Below are positions 54,460 to 62,705 of a stretch of 64,000 nucleotides of DNA, one piece after another. The notes beneath the pieces are model-generated. The model was not told the origin of the DNA, made no database searches, and was given only the letters and a program-made list of their open reading frames with translations. Origin of the DNA: Paenibacillus odorifer (GTDB lineage: Bacteria; Bacillota; Bacilli; Paenibacillales; Paenibacillaceae); the NCBI RefSeq assembly GCF_000758725.1, contig NZ_CP009428.1, positions 4,154,001 to 4,218,000 on the forward strand. The letters are read 5' to 3'. The position numbers and the translations under genes are program-made. Each line of letters starts with the position of its first letter. Positions within the stretch are counted from its first letter, which is position 1.

Positions 54460-54806
54460 AGAAATTCTCCTCATTTCGATTGTGTTTATATTTATTCAAA
54501 TGATATTGTTCATTGGAAAGTCATTACAATTCTATTATCGCTAATCACCTTATCTTTGAAAAGGGCAAAAGTATTACGACAACTAATTCATCTTCTCCCC
54601 AAGAATTTTCTCATTGAAACCGAGGGATACGTATTTTCTTTTTAAACTAAGTATGTCTTTGATGGTTCGTGTATACGCCGACAGTTCCAAAATTCACATC
54701 TCCTTGTAATCTAATACGTAATTCTCAATCGCTTTTAAATTAATTTGTTACTATAATGATAGCTCATTTGGGAGGGGAATTCCAGAAATTATTCCCAATT
54801 CCGACC

Positions 54807-54838
54807 CAAAAAAAGACCCCTGCAAGTAACTGGAGTCT
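54807..54838 (-). terminator. orphan terminator
   Basis: AGACCCC (54814-54820) pairs with GGAGTCT (54832-54838). On the minus strand TTTTTTTGGG follows. No intact gene lies upstream on that strand, which fits deletion of a gene here. Confidence 0.6.
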
Positions 54839-54858
54839 CAACTTTATTAGCTCTATAG

Positions 54859-55044
54859 ACCTTATTCAATCACTTTATCCGCATCCACCTGATTGCATCC
54901 CTCAATGCACATCATACCAATGAACTAGCTGATCTTCAACTTGAAGTGAACCTTGATCTCGTCCCGAAAAACATCGACTCTGCCGCTGATTATGTCGTGC
55001 AATATATTCGATTTCAGCAAACGACGCATAAACAACCTTCTTGA
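54859..55044 (+). pseudogene. coding remnant ending at direct repeat A
   Basis: After a TAG at 54856 an open frame of 61 codons reads FNHFIRIHLIASLNAHHTNE, LADLQLEVNLDLVPKNIDSA and ADYVVQYIRFQQTTHKQPS before TGA at 55042. It has strong protein character but no ATG/GTG start with a ribosome binding site. The family is not recognised. The end falls in the first bases of the repeat. Confidence 0.45.
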
Positions 55045-55097
55045 GCAGTCACTGTCACATCTCATTTCGTACCATCAATATTAGGCATTCCACATGT
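55041..55097. repeat. 57-bp direct repeat A
   Basis: Identical to 56214-56269 except for one extra C (position 55050). It begins TTGAGCAGT, contains CATTTCGTACCATCAATATT and ends GGCATTCCACATGT. The two copies lie 1,173 bases apart and enclose the lone TIR gene. Confidence 0.95.
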
Positions 55098-55368
55098 GAG
55101 GAGCATTTACGCTACTATTTGCAGATTGAGCATTGCCGCTCCCACCTTCAACTCGCCCCTCTGCTTTACCACACTATCGATGATCCAGTTCTAGGTTTCC
55201 TTGCTGAAGCGAATGAGCACCCGTCTGAATATATTACAGTTAAAACAGGAAAGTAACGTGGTGGGACAGCTCTACGAATCAAGATTCGACACAACACATC
55301 AAATATATGGATTTTTTTCCTGTTTTAAATTACTATAATACTAGGAAAATCAAATTGGGAGGTAGGAC

Positions 55369-56073
55369 ATGGCTAGATGTACAGCTCCAGTAAACGGACA
55401 TCGCTCAGCAAGTGCCGCAGCCAACTGCCCAGCGTGCAGAGGGCGTTATGGCCGCTATGGTAGTGGTGGCGGCTACAATTCGTACTCGCCCTCATCTTAC
55501 TCCTCGTCCTTGACAAGTGGAGGGGGTCGAAGCAGCGGCGGCGGTTCCGTCCGCAGTTCAAAACCACGCTGGTCAGGAGTAGGTTCGTCCATATTGTACA
55601 CTTCTGAAGAAATTCGGTCATTAACACCAATCCGCAACAGCGTCGAAACTCTAGCAAAACAACCTGACCTTCGAGACGTCTTCCTTTGCCATGCATGGGA
55701 TGACCGGAAGGGAGCCGCCAAGGAGTTGCACGATCTGCTTGAGTCACACGGTGTCTCCGTCTGGTTTAGCGAGAAAGACGTTAGCCTCGGTGTGCCGTTG
55801 CTTCGCGCTATCGACAAAGGCTTGGCCAACTCGCGAGTTGGAATTGTGCTTGTGACCCCTGCACTGCTACGCCGCCTCCCAGCAGAGGGCATCGCCGACA
55901 AAGAACTTTCGGCACTCCTGGCAGGTGATCGGCTCGTTCCGATTGTGCATGATACAACGTATGAAGCTCTCCGCGATGTCAGTCCCTTGCTCGGATCACG
56001 AAGCGGCTTGAACACTGCAGAAGAGCCAATGGCAGACGTCGCGGCCAAGCTCGCAGAGTTAGTCGCCCTTTAA
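55369..56073 (+). CDS. lone TIR-domain protein with Cys/His head
   Basis: 234 residues; GGGAGG lies 6 bases before the ATG. The N-terminus MARCTAPVNGHRSASAAANC-PAC has Cys4, His11, Cys20 and Cys23, a possible zinc knuckle. A Gly/Ser/Tyr-rich linker (~25-75) follows, then a TIR domain (~102-234): DVFLCHAWDDRKGAAKELHD, VSVWFSEKDVSLGVPLLRAI, RVGIVLVTPALL and ADKELSALL with candidate catalytic Glu179. The gene is GC-rich unlike its AT-rich neighbours and points opposite to them, as expected of recent transfer. A role in defence by NAD cleavage is inference. Confidence 0.85.
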   Translation: MARCTAPVNGHRSASAAANCPACRGRYGRYGSGGGYNSYSPSSYSSSLTSGGGRSSGGGSVRSSKPRWSGVGSSILYTSEEIRSLTPIRNSVETLAKQPDLRDVFLCHAWDDRKGAAKELHDLLESHGVSVWFSEKDVSLGVPLLRAIDKGLANSRVGIVLVTPALLRRLPAEGIADKELSALLAGDRLVPIVHDTTYEALRDVSPLLGSRSGLNTAEEPMADVAAKLAELVAL

Positions 56074-56169
56074 GCTCTATTGATCTACCAAAGTTTGCTG
56101 TTCAGTTGGGGCTGTTAGGATGCTTTATCGCTTCTCGTTTACTTGGCAGACACCGTTGTACAAGGCTTA

Positions 56170-56206
56170 GTAAAGGAGACCTTGCATATAGCAAGGCCTC
56201 CTTTAC
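56170..56206 (+). terminator. hairpin after the lone TIR gene
   Basis: GTAAAGGAGACCTTGC (56170-56185) pairs with GCAAGGCCTCCTTTAC (56191-56206), one mismatch. TTTAGAC follows. It ends 7 bases before direct repeat B. Confidence 0.8.
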
Positions 56207-56213
56207 TTTAGAC

Positions 56214-56269
56214 TTGAGCAGTACTGTCACATCTCATTTCGTACCATCAATATTAGGCATTCCACATGT
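56214..56269. repeat. 56-bp direct repeat B
   Basis: Second copy of the repeat at 55041-55097, lacking one C. The rest of the 370-base gap 56074-56443 holds the terminator and no intact gene. A 39-codon minus-strand frame (56234-56353) ends inside the repeat but has no ribosome binding site. Confidence 0.95.
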
Positions 56270-56443
56270 ACCGTATGCGGGATGCGACCATGTTGCCGCG
56301 GCATTTGTTATAGCCGCTTTAGGTTGAATAGAATCACTATGAGCTGTCAGCATATGCAGACGGGGTAAGCGCAGCCATGCTAGTTGACAATGAATTTTGT
56401 GGCTTCGTTTCAGTCGATCTCACATGTAGAGTAAGATGCAATC

Positions 56444-59400
56444 TTACATAAAAACCCTCACATTATTCGGCAAATCCATCATAGAAACATTGTTTCTCAT
56501 TGGCTCAAAAGTCACCATATAGCGAAGATTACGCTTTACTCTTGTTATTTCTACAAACCCTTCTTTCGTACAAACCCAACGCTGGAGAAACGGATGTACT
56601 CCTTCTTCAAAAGGACCAAAAATTTGCTCCATCCACATCATCTTTTTACCCTTCTTTTCCCACACCAATGGGTTCATAGTTGACGGATGCCAGCCCAACG
56701 ACCGAAATACTGGGCTTGGAACCAAGAGAACCGTACTACTATAAGGAATTTTCTGCCCGTTAATACGATTAAACGTATAGAACAGATCTGGATTCGACTT
56801 TCTAGAGTTTACTACATTGTTGTAGAACAAAAACGATCTTCCGCTTGCCGTTGGCCTGCTAATATCCAAGCTTTCTGATAACCCGCAAGTAAAGTAGTAC
56901 CCTTCGACGATGTTGAAATGGAACAGGGCTGCCCCGAGCAATTCCTGACCGTCCTGCATCCCTTTGCGGGCCTGCTTCATGAACTGTAAACAAGCATCCT
57001 CTGGATCAAATTTCGACATCGCCATTAACCCGAGTTTCAACCATCCAGTTGAACTCCTAAATGCACGTGGGGTATCTAAGAGCAGGAAGGGATCGTCACA
57101 AGGAAGGTAGGCCTGTACCTCGTTATAAAGAGAAGTTCGCTCCCAAGTTCCTTTCTCTATCCGTTTCTCTATGATATCTAACAACTTTTTTTCCGGATTG
57201 AAATTCGAATCTTCTGAAGCTTTCATCTCATCAAGCAACTCATTTACAAAGTCAGGAAATATACTGGCGATTTGATAAAAACGTTGGTTAAAGTGCCGGT
57301 CTTGGAAGGGTGGGTAATCAATAATAGGTACCCCTTTCCTCTCATTACCGTGAGTAAACCGTGAAATAAATGCTCCAAGTTTTTGAATCACCCACGGTTT
57401 AGATTTCCCACTTACAATACACTGCCCACGTACAAATGTCTCATTGATCACTTCTGCCTGTGTACTAATCTGTAATCCTCCACTGGATTTTAGCTCAGCC
57501 AACAAGGGTTTCATTGCTTCATAATATGATGGATACGTTACAGCAATACGCTCGAATATTATTAGTAGCCATCCCTGTCCGGAATTCTCTACATCCTCCC
57601 ACCTTGAAATCAGATCATAAATAACTGTATGATCCCACTGTATAAATTGCCACAAACCCTGCAATACCGCTTCTATTTGATGTTCATTATTACTTGATAA
57701 ATTCCTAAGCAGAATGTTCAGAGTGAACTGTCTCCATGACATCCGATTCAGTGGATGTGACGAGGAATAGATAGCTGATGTCATATCTACGTTCCAGTCA
57801 AGCCATTGCTTATATGTGTTCAAAATTCGAATAGTCGCCTCTTCAATTTCCTTAGCACCCAATTTCACTGCCCTTGCCTGAAGCATTTCTTCCAGCTTGA
57901 CAATAAAATACGAAAGCTCCCTATTGTCAATACTTTCCGGTAAAAGTGAATCTAACACCCTCCATCTTGTCTTATCGTCCGTAGTGAAATCTATAATTGC
58001 AGAATAGAAGTCTTGAATATACTGATCATTTCTATGGTAACTTGCTACTGCATGAGTCTCTGCAAACTCGAACAAAATATTGGTATATTCCTTATTCCGA
58101 TAAGAAGGCTCTGTACTTATTTTACGGACTAAGATCTCAGCATAATTAAAAGCTGCCACATGATCCATACTTCCACCATGAGGATTTAAATTATTGATTA
58201 CTCGCTTAAAATCATCGAAAGCTTCTTCCGTAGATAATTTTCTGATCTTACGTTCGACGCGTTTCCAGGTGCTTTCCCAGTACGGGCGACGTTCTCTACT
58301 CGTTATAAACCATCGTTTCGGTCTGTTGTCACGATCTCGGTTATTATGAATGTCGAAATGATATGGAGTCGAGTGTTTCATGTAAGCGCCTAGACCCGAG
58401 TACCCTAGTCTATGAGCCGCTTTCAAAATGCATTTTCTCATATCTTCTATATATGCCCTACTGCTTCTTTCTCTCCAGCTCATCCCACCAACTGTTAGTA
58501 TCCATAGGGCTACTAGGTCTTCTTCTGTAAAGAAAGTATTCCTTAGCACACGGATTAACACATCGAAAGTCGCTTTATATTTTGAAAAATCATCGACATC
58601 AAGCATGCCATTTTCATTAAGAACAGCCAAAAGTATCTCGACTCCATCCTTTTGCGCCGCAGCCATTACAACACTTACCGCATAATCGGCTACTAGGTTA
58701 GACTCACTATCGAGTTGTCTACATAGATCAAGTAGTAGCTTCCCTTGTCCTTTCCATAATGAAGGCTTCTCATTCAGCAGAATCTCTACCCATTGCACAA
58801 CATGATTTAGGGATGATTGTCTTGCAGTTATGCCGAACCATTTCCTTGCAAACTGCTCCTTAAGATGCCGTGCTTTCTCCTGTAACTGATATTTTTCACC
58901 AAGTGCAGCTAGCTTCTCGACCCAATATGTTACTTTTTGGAGATTGTCATCCCAAATTATCCCTTTCTCATTCGTCCACCGTTGGAAAATGAGTTCCATC
59001 GATGTTTGATCCCCATGGCTATCTAAAAACTCCCAAATAAGTTCCATATCCAAATAAAAAATATCGCCCTCAATCATACTGTCCCTTACAACTGGGTATA
59101 ACAATTTATCCAATGTCTTATCATTTCGAGATAAAAACATTGCCATGCGCATAAAGAAAGAACGAACTTCTATGTAACCGACTAAATGGTAATAGGCAGA
59201 CTGATCCATGAAATAGAGGCGTTCCAACAAATAAAGAATCATCGTTATGTCTTGCTTGGAAAGTCTGTATCCTTCCTGCATTGAAAGACAATAGTAAGCT
59301 CCCATTCGATAGGTACTATGAAGTAAAAGACGAATCATTTCCGTAGTTCTCGGATCTCGGTCGTAGGAGAAATAAACTTGAATCGCTTCTTCAGCTTGCT

Positions 59401-62386
59401 GTTTTAAATCGGATTCTGGGTATGCCCATCCTCTAAGAAAACAAATACAAGAGTAGAGCTTTGCATCGGTTTCATAGTTCATCTTCTTATGCTCTAAAAT
59501 GTCATATCCCTGTTCTACAACAGGACGAACGAAGCGCTCAGTCTCGAAATTCGCTATGGCACTATACATAGCCAGTTTAATTCGATGCTGGAAAGATGGA
59601 ACAAGATGATCTGTTCTCTTTAGGATATAACGTAGCTCTGTCCATTTCTGCTCATCAACCATCCGTTCGATTAAAACTTCTCTTTTCTCTGGCACAAGAT
59701 GCTGTAAATACCTCTTCAAGCATCTAAAAAATGAGAATCCGCTTCGGTCGAGTGATCCGTGAAGAAATCCGTCAGAATAAGCACTTGCCACTTGTTCTTC
59801 TAAACTGTTCCTTACCTCCTCTTTTTCAATTCTCCATTCGTAAATTAAAGTAATCCCTGCCAGTTCTCCCCATTCACGAATCAATTCAAGAAACCCCTTG
59901 CCCAAGTTATCACGATTGAAACTTGACTCAAAAACATAGTATTCCTCGAGAAGATCGATCAATTGAAAGGGGGTTACGTTATTTCGTTTGAACCACCGTT
60001 CCATGATTTGACGAGCACGGTCATACTCTCCGAGCTTTACTAGTCGTCGAACATCATTGAATACTTGATTTAACAGATGCATCTTCCATGTCTGGGGCGG
60101 CTTCATAATTCCTTCAGATGGTACGTAAGCAGGTACGCGTTGATCTTCCGAGACGAAATAATTCCGTTCATTTGCTTTTTCATACGATGTTAAAAGTTGT
60201 TGAACAGTACGAAGTGCCTCAAGCACTCCACCTGCATCATTCCAGTTTTTCCGCTTCTTAACTACGGCCAACATGTCCCTGCACTGTTCCTTGATTTCAT
60301 CGATAGGTCTTCTTATCGTCCATGCTTCCATAATGAACGATGGATTGAAAATAGAGATGATCTCTTCTATACGTCCACTTTGTCTTAATAGGGAGAACAA
60401 ATCAGCATGACGTGCGATCTTATAAGAGGGTTCAGCCACGTAAAAATCTGCAAGAGAACCTGCAATGTCCTCCAGAATACTATGGTGATTTCGAATATAC
60501 CTCATGAAGTAGACTCGAACATCATTATGAAATAATACGAATTTCCCTCTGTCCTGCTCTACAACAAGCGGCTCCAAATCCTTTAACAGGTAATTCCAAT
60601 CGGATTCCGTGAGTAACAGTTCCTTAAAGATCCCCTTTAGTGTCGCGCCATCTAGACGTTCGCTTGACAGTGAAAAATAGCTCGACAGTTTCTCGTTTAA
60701 GTATGCAATCTCGTGATTGACCTTTGTCTGGATTTTTTGTAACGCATGAATCCAAATATGATCATAGTAAGCATGAATACCATCATGCAACTTTCTCGCC
60801 CTTAGTCTTTCAATCAATTCTTCGACTGTCGTACAGCCTTTTGCTTCTCTAACCGCAAATACAGCGGCAAGCGTATTATCTACTGCATTTTCATGAATCA
60901 CGTTTACTGCTGGCTCTATGAACTCCCCTGGAAAATCATGTGAGAGCATCTGGCGAATATCACTCTCTGTAACAACCGGCACTTCAAGATGAAGGACCTC
61001 AGAACTATCCTCCTTTAGCCACTGTGGGTAGGCCGGATATCCTTCCGGAGGCTGACCCGCCAGCAGAAAAAGCACACCACTAGGAACTTCTTCGGGATGA
61101 ACCAGCCACAGAAGGAACGTATCCCCGTGCTTATGAGAGATGTATCCTGCTCTAGCTGCATGGTCAATTCCATCTACCGCTATAACAGTCGGTCTGTGGT
61201 TAATGTTCGACAGTTCCTGAGCCAGCCGTAATGTATGACTACGGATTTCATCTACCGTCAAATAATCACATCGAATTGGAACTTTATATTGGTAGAGTTT
61301 ACCTGTAAATTTCACTCGAATCTGATCTATCAACGCCGTCCAGAAAACACGAGGATCCACAGTTCTGCCTGCATCGGGAGGGATTTCTTTTATTTCAGGC
61401 GTAATTGGCTTAAAAGCGTGATATCGAAGATTAATGATGGTTGGTGTTTCATAGGCCAATTGGCTAATTAGGCTACTCTTGCCGCTACCGGGGCTACCTT
61501 TCAAGAAAATAATACTATGTTTACGAGAACCAAGTTGTTCTATTAATCGTTCCATAAAAACTAACCGCGATTTAAAAAAAGGGACTGGGGGGCGAATTAG
61601 ATGATCTCTGTCATCAACCTCTGCTTGCAAAGATAATCGACTATATACTTCCTCTGGGAAGACGAAATCCACCTTTCCATGTATCGAAGTTGTCCAAAAT
61701 CGCAAACTAGCTGCGAGCTTTTCAAAGATTTCTCTTTGGAATGATGGTGAAGATACCCCAAATATTCGACCGATTTGTTCGTGCATCTGTGACTCAAGTT
61801 TTTCTAAATCGGGCCTGCTGAAACGTAATCGCAACTTTCTTAGGAAATCATATTTTTTTATGTCTGTTTCGAGCACACCCAGTTGTGTAAGAAGATCAGT
61901 CCACGCCGTGCTATATGTTGAATCGAAGCGGATACCAGAAAGGTTCCCTGCTTGTCTCAGCTCTTTTCTAAGTGCTTTCCAAAAGTCAGGGAGCGGAGGA
62001 TAGGCTGAATCATCTGCTGTTCGTGACCAGTTCTTTCCCCCGCGCCTATTTGTGTAAAGTTCTGGGATGCAATTTGGAATTGTCTTTAAGCCTTCCTTCC
62101 ACGCGAATGCCATGTCCTGAAGCAAGGAGGATGAACTTCCACCTGAGGGTCTGATAAGATCACTTAAGGTTAAATTATTTTCCGATCTCGTATGCTTAAC
62201 TTGAATACAAAGTGAGCGACCATCCTTATATTTCACAACAACATCATCTAATTTATTTATCGTTCTGGCTTGAAAAGCGACCGCCTCAATACCCGAATCT
62301 GTGTCGAGCATTTTCAAAACATATTTGAGACCTACAAAAGCCTCATACCAGTAAGGATCATGTTCACCCGAGTTGTAGTTATTCAA
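56444..62386 (-). CDS. giant nuclease-STAND NTPase, Avs-like antiviral protein
   Basis: 1,980 residues from a TTG at 62386 (GAGGTG 9 bases upstream; a GTG at 62398 is an alternative). Positions here count from the GTG. N-terminal PD-(D/E)xK-type domain (~1-250): NKLDDVVVKYKDGRSLCIQV-KHTR gives the D51/D52...Q66-x-K68 motif of DUF4297/Cap4-like nucleases. STAND/NACHT-like NTPase (~275-560): Walker A FLKGSPGSGKSSL (G301-S309), Walker B TVIAVDGIDHA (~404-413), sensor-like GVLFLLAGQPP. The remaining ~1,400 residues are helical, TPR-like, ending in a small beta-rich tail. This matches the plan of Avs proteins that recognise a phage protein and then cut DNA. The exact Avs type and trigger are not determinable here. 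Confidence 0.85.
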   Translation of the reverse strand: MNNYNSGEHDPYWYEAFVGLKYVLKMLDTDSGIEAVAFQARTINKLDDVVVKYKDGRSLCIQVKHTRSENNLTLSDLIRPSGGSSSSLLQDMAFAWKEGLKTIPNCIPELYTNRRGGKNWSRTADDSAYPPLPDFWKALRKELRQAGNLSGIRFDSTYSTAWTDLLTQLGVLETDIKKYDFLRKLRLRFSRPDLEKLESQMHEQIGRIFGVSSPSFQREIFEKLAASLRFWTTSIHGKVDFVFPEEVYSRLSLQAEVDDRDHLIRPPVPFFKSRLVFMERLIEQLGSRKHSIIFLKGSPGSGKSSLISQLAYETPTIINLRYHAFKPITPEIKEIPPDAGRTVDPRVFWTALIDQIRVKFTGKLYQYKVPIRCDYLTVDEIRSHTLRLAQELSNINHRPTVIAVDGIDHAARAGYISHKHGDTFLLWLVHPEEVPSGVLFLLAGQPPEGYPAYPQWLKEDSSEVLHLEVPVVTESDIRQMLSHDFPGEFIEPAVNVIHENAVDNTLAAVFAVREAKGCTTVEELIERLRARKLHDGIHAYYDHIWIHALQKIQTKVNHEIAYLNEKLSSYFSLSSERLDGATLKGIFKELLLTESDWNYLLKDLEPLVVEQDRGKFVLFHNDVRVYFMRYIRNHHSILEDIAGSLADFYVAEPSYKIARHADLFSLLRQSGRIEEIISIFNPSFIMEAWTIRRPIDEIKEQCRDMLAVVKKRKNWNDAGGVLEALRTVQQLLTSYEKANERNYFVSEDQRVPAYVPSEGIMKPPQTWKMHLLNQVFNDVRRLVKLGEYDRARQIMERWFKRNNVTPFQLIDLLEEYYVFESSFNRDNLGKGFLELIREWGELAGITLIYEWRIEKEEVRNSLEEQVASAYSDGFLHGSLDRSGFSFFRCLKRYLQHLVPEKREVLIERMVDEQKWTELRYILKRTDHLVPSFQHRIKLAMYSAIANFETERFVRPVVEQGYDILEHKKMNYETDAKLYSCICFLRGWAYPESDLKQQAEEAIQVYFSYDRDPRTTEMIRLLLHSTYRMGAYYCLSMQEGYRLSKQDITMILYLLERLYFMDQSAYYHLVGYIEVRSFFMRMAMFLSRNDKTLDKLLYPVVRDSMIEGDIFYLDMELIWEFLDSHGDQTSMELIFQRWTNEKGIIWDDNLQKVTYWVEKLAALGEKYQLQEKARHLKEQFARKWFGITARQSSLNHVVQWVEILLNEKPSLWKGQGKLLLDLCRQLDSESNLVADYAVSVVMAAAQKDGVEILLAVLNENGMLDVDDFSKYKATFDVLIRVLRNTFFTEEDLVALWILTVGGMSWRERSSRAYIEDMRKCILKAAHRLGYSGLGAYMKHSTPYHFDIHNNRDRDNRPKRWFITSRERRPYWESTWKRVERKIRKLSTEEAFDDFKRVINNLNPHGGSMDHVAAFNYAEILVRKISTEPSYRNKEYTNILFEFAETHAVASYHRNDQYIQDFYSAIIDFTTDDKTRWRVLDSLLPESIDNRELSYFIVKLEEMLQARAVKLGAKEIEEATIRILNTYKQWLDWNVDMTSAIYSSSHPLNRMSWRQFTLNILLRNLSSNNEHQIEAVLQGLWQFIQWDHTVIYDLISRWEDVENSGQGWLLIIFERIAVTYPSYYEAMKPLLAELKSSGGLQISTQAEVINETFVRGQCIVSGKSKPWVIQKLGAFISRFTHGNERKGVPIIDYPPFQDRHFNQRFYQIASIFPDFVNELLDEMKASEDSNFNPEKKLLDIIEKRIEKGTWERTSLYNEVQAYLPCDDPFLLLDTPRAFRSSTGWLKLGLMAMSKFDPEDACLQFMKQARKGMQDGQELLGAALFHFNIVEGYYFTCGLSESLDISRPTASGRSFLFYNNVVNSRKSNPDLFYTFNRINGQKIPYSSTVLLVPSPVFRSLGWHPSTMNPLVWEKKGKKMMWMEQIFGPFEEGVHPFLQRWVCTKEGFVEITRVKRNLRYMVTFEPMRNNVSMMDLPNNVRVFM

Positions 62387-62478
62387 TATAGGAAACACCT
62401 CGTCAATGTTAAAATATATCTTTCAGCTAAATCCCGTGAATCATCATTTCCACATCTCATAACTTCATATTTCGTCAT
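62383..62478 (-). CDS. putative 31-residue upstream peptide coupled to the giant gene
   Basis: From the ATG at 62478 (GGAGG 13 bases upstream) the frame reads MTKYEVMRCGNDDSRDLAER YILTLTRCFLY and stops at TGA 62385-62383, which overlaps the proposed TTG start of the giant gene as TTGA. A longer version from 62574 is possible. Coupled initiation would explain the weak start of the large gene. It could also be chance. Confidence 0.35.
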   Translation of the reverse strand: MTKYEVMRCGNDDSRDLAERYILTLTRCFLY

Positions 62479-62705
62479 ATAATTCCAATATCCTCCATGG
62501 AAATAGGAAATCCAAACTAAAACCAGATACTCGATTGAATTGTTACGTTTGCTAATACATCTTAATACGAACAAAATGCCCTCTCACAAAGGATTGGGCT
62601 TTTGATATAGGTAAATGTGGCTCAGAGATGTTATTTCTTAATAAGCGACACACAGCACTCCACATGTGTAGAGACAGTGGAAATGACCTCCAAAAGTACT
62701 CGATC

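Larger units (their letters stand above)
54460..55368. other. scar-rich gap between Thoeris and the lone TIR gene
   Basis: About 900 bases without an intact gene. It holds the Thoeris promoter region (AT-rich, 54475-54780), an orphan minus-strand terminator (54807-54838), a coding remnant (54859-55044), direct repeat A (55041-55097) and ~270 bases of unassigned sequence with the 71-codon frame 55041-55256, which I do not call because it starts inside the repeat. Confidence 0.6.

Noticed and set aside
55041..55256. 71-codon plus-strand frame starting in direct repeat A
   Set aside because: Begins inside the repeat, no ribosome binding site, His/Cys-rich composition unlike a conserved protein.
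55373..56048. Minus-strand frames opposite the lone TIR gene
   Set aside because: Shadows of a GC-rich gene; the plus strand has the GGGAGG site and complete TIR motifs.
56234..56353. 39-codon minus-strand frame ending in direct repeat B
   Set aside because: Shares its last 11 residues with a frame at repeat A only because the DNA is repeated; no ribosome binding site.
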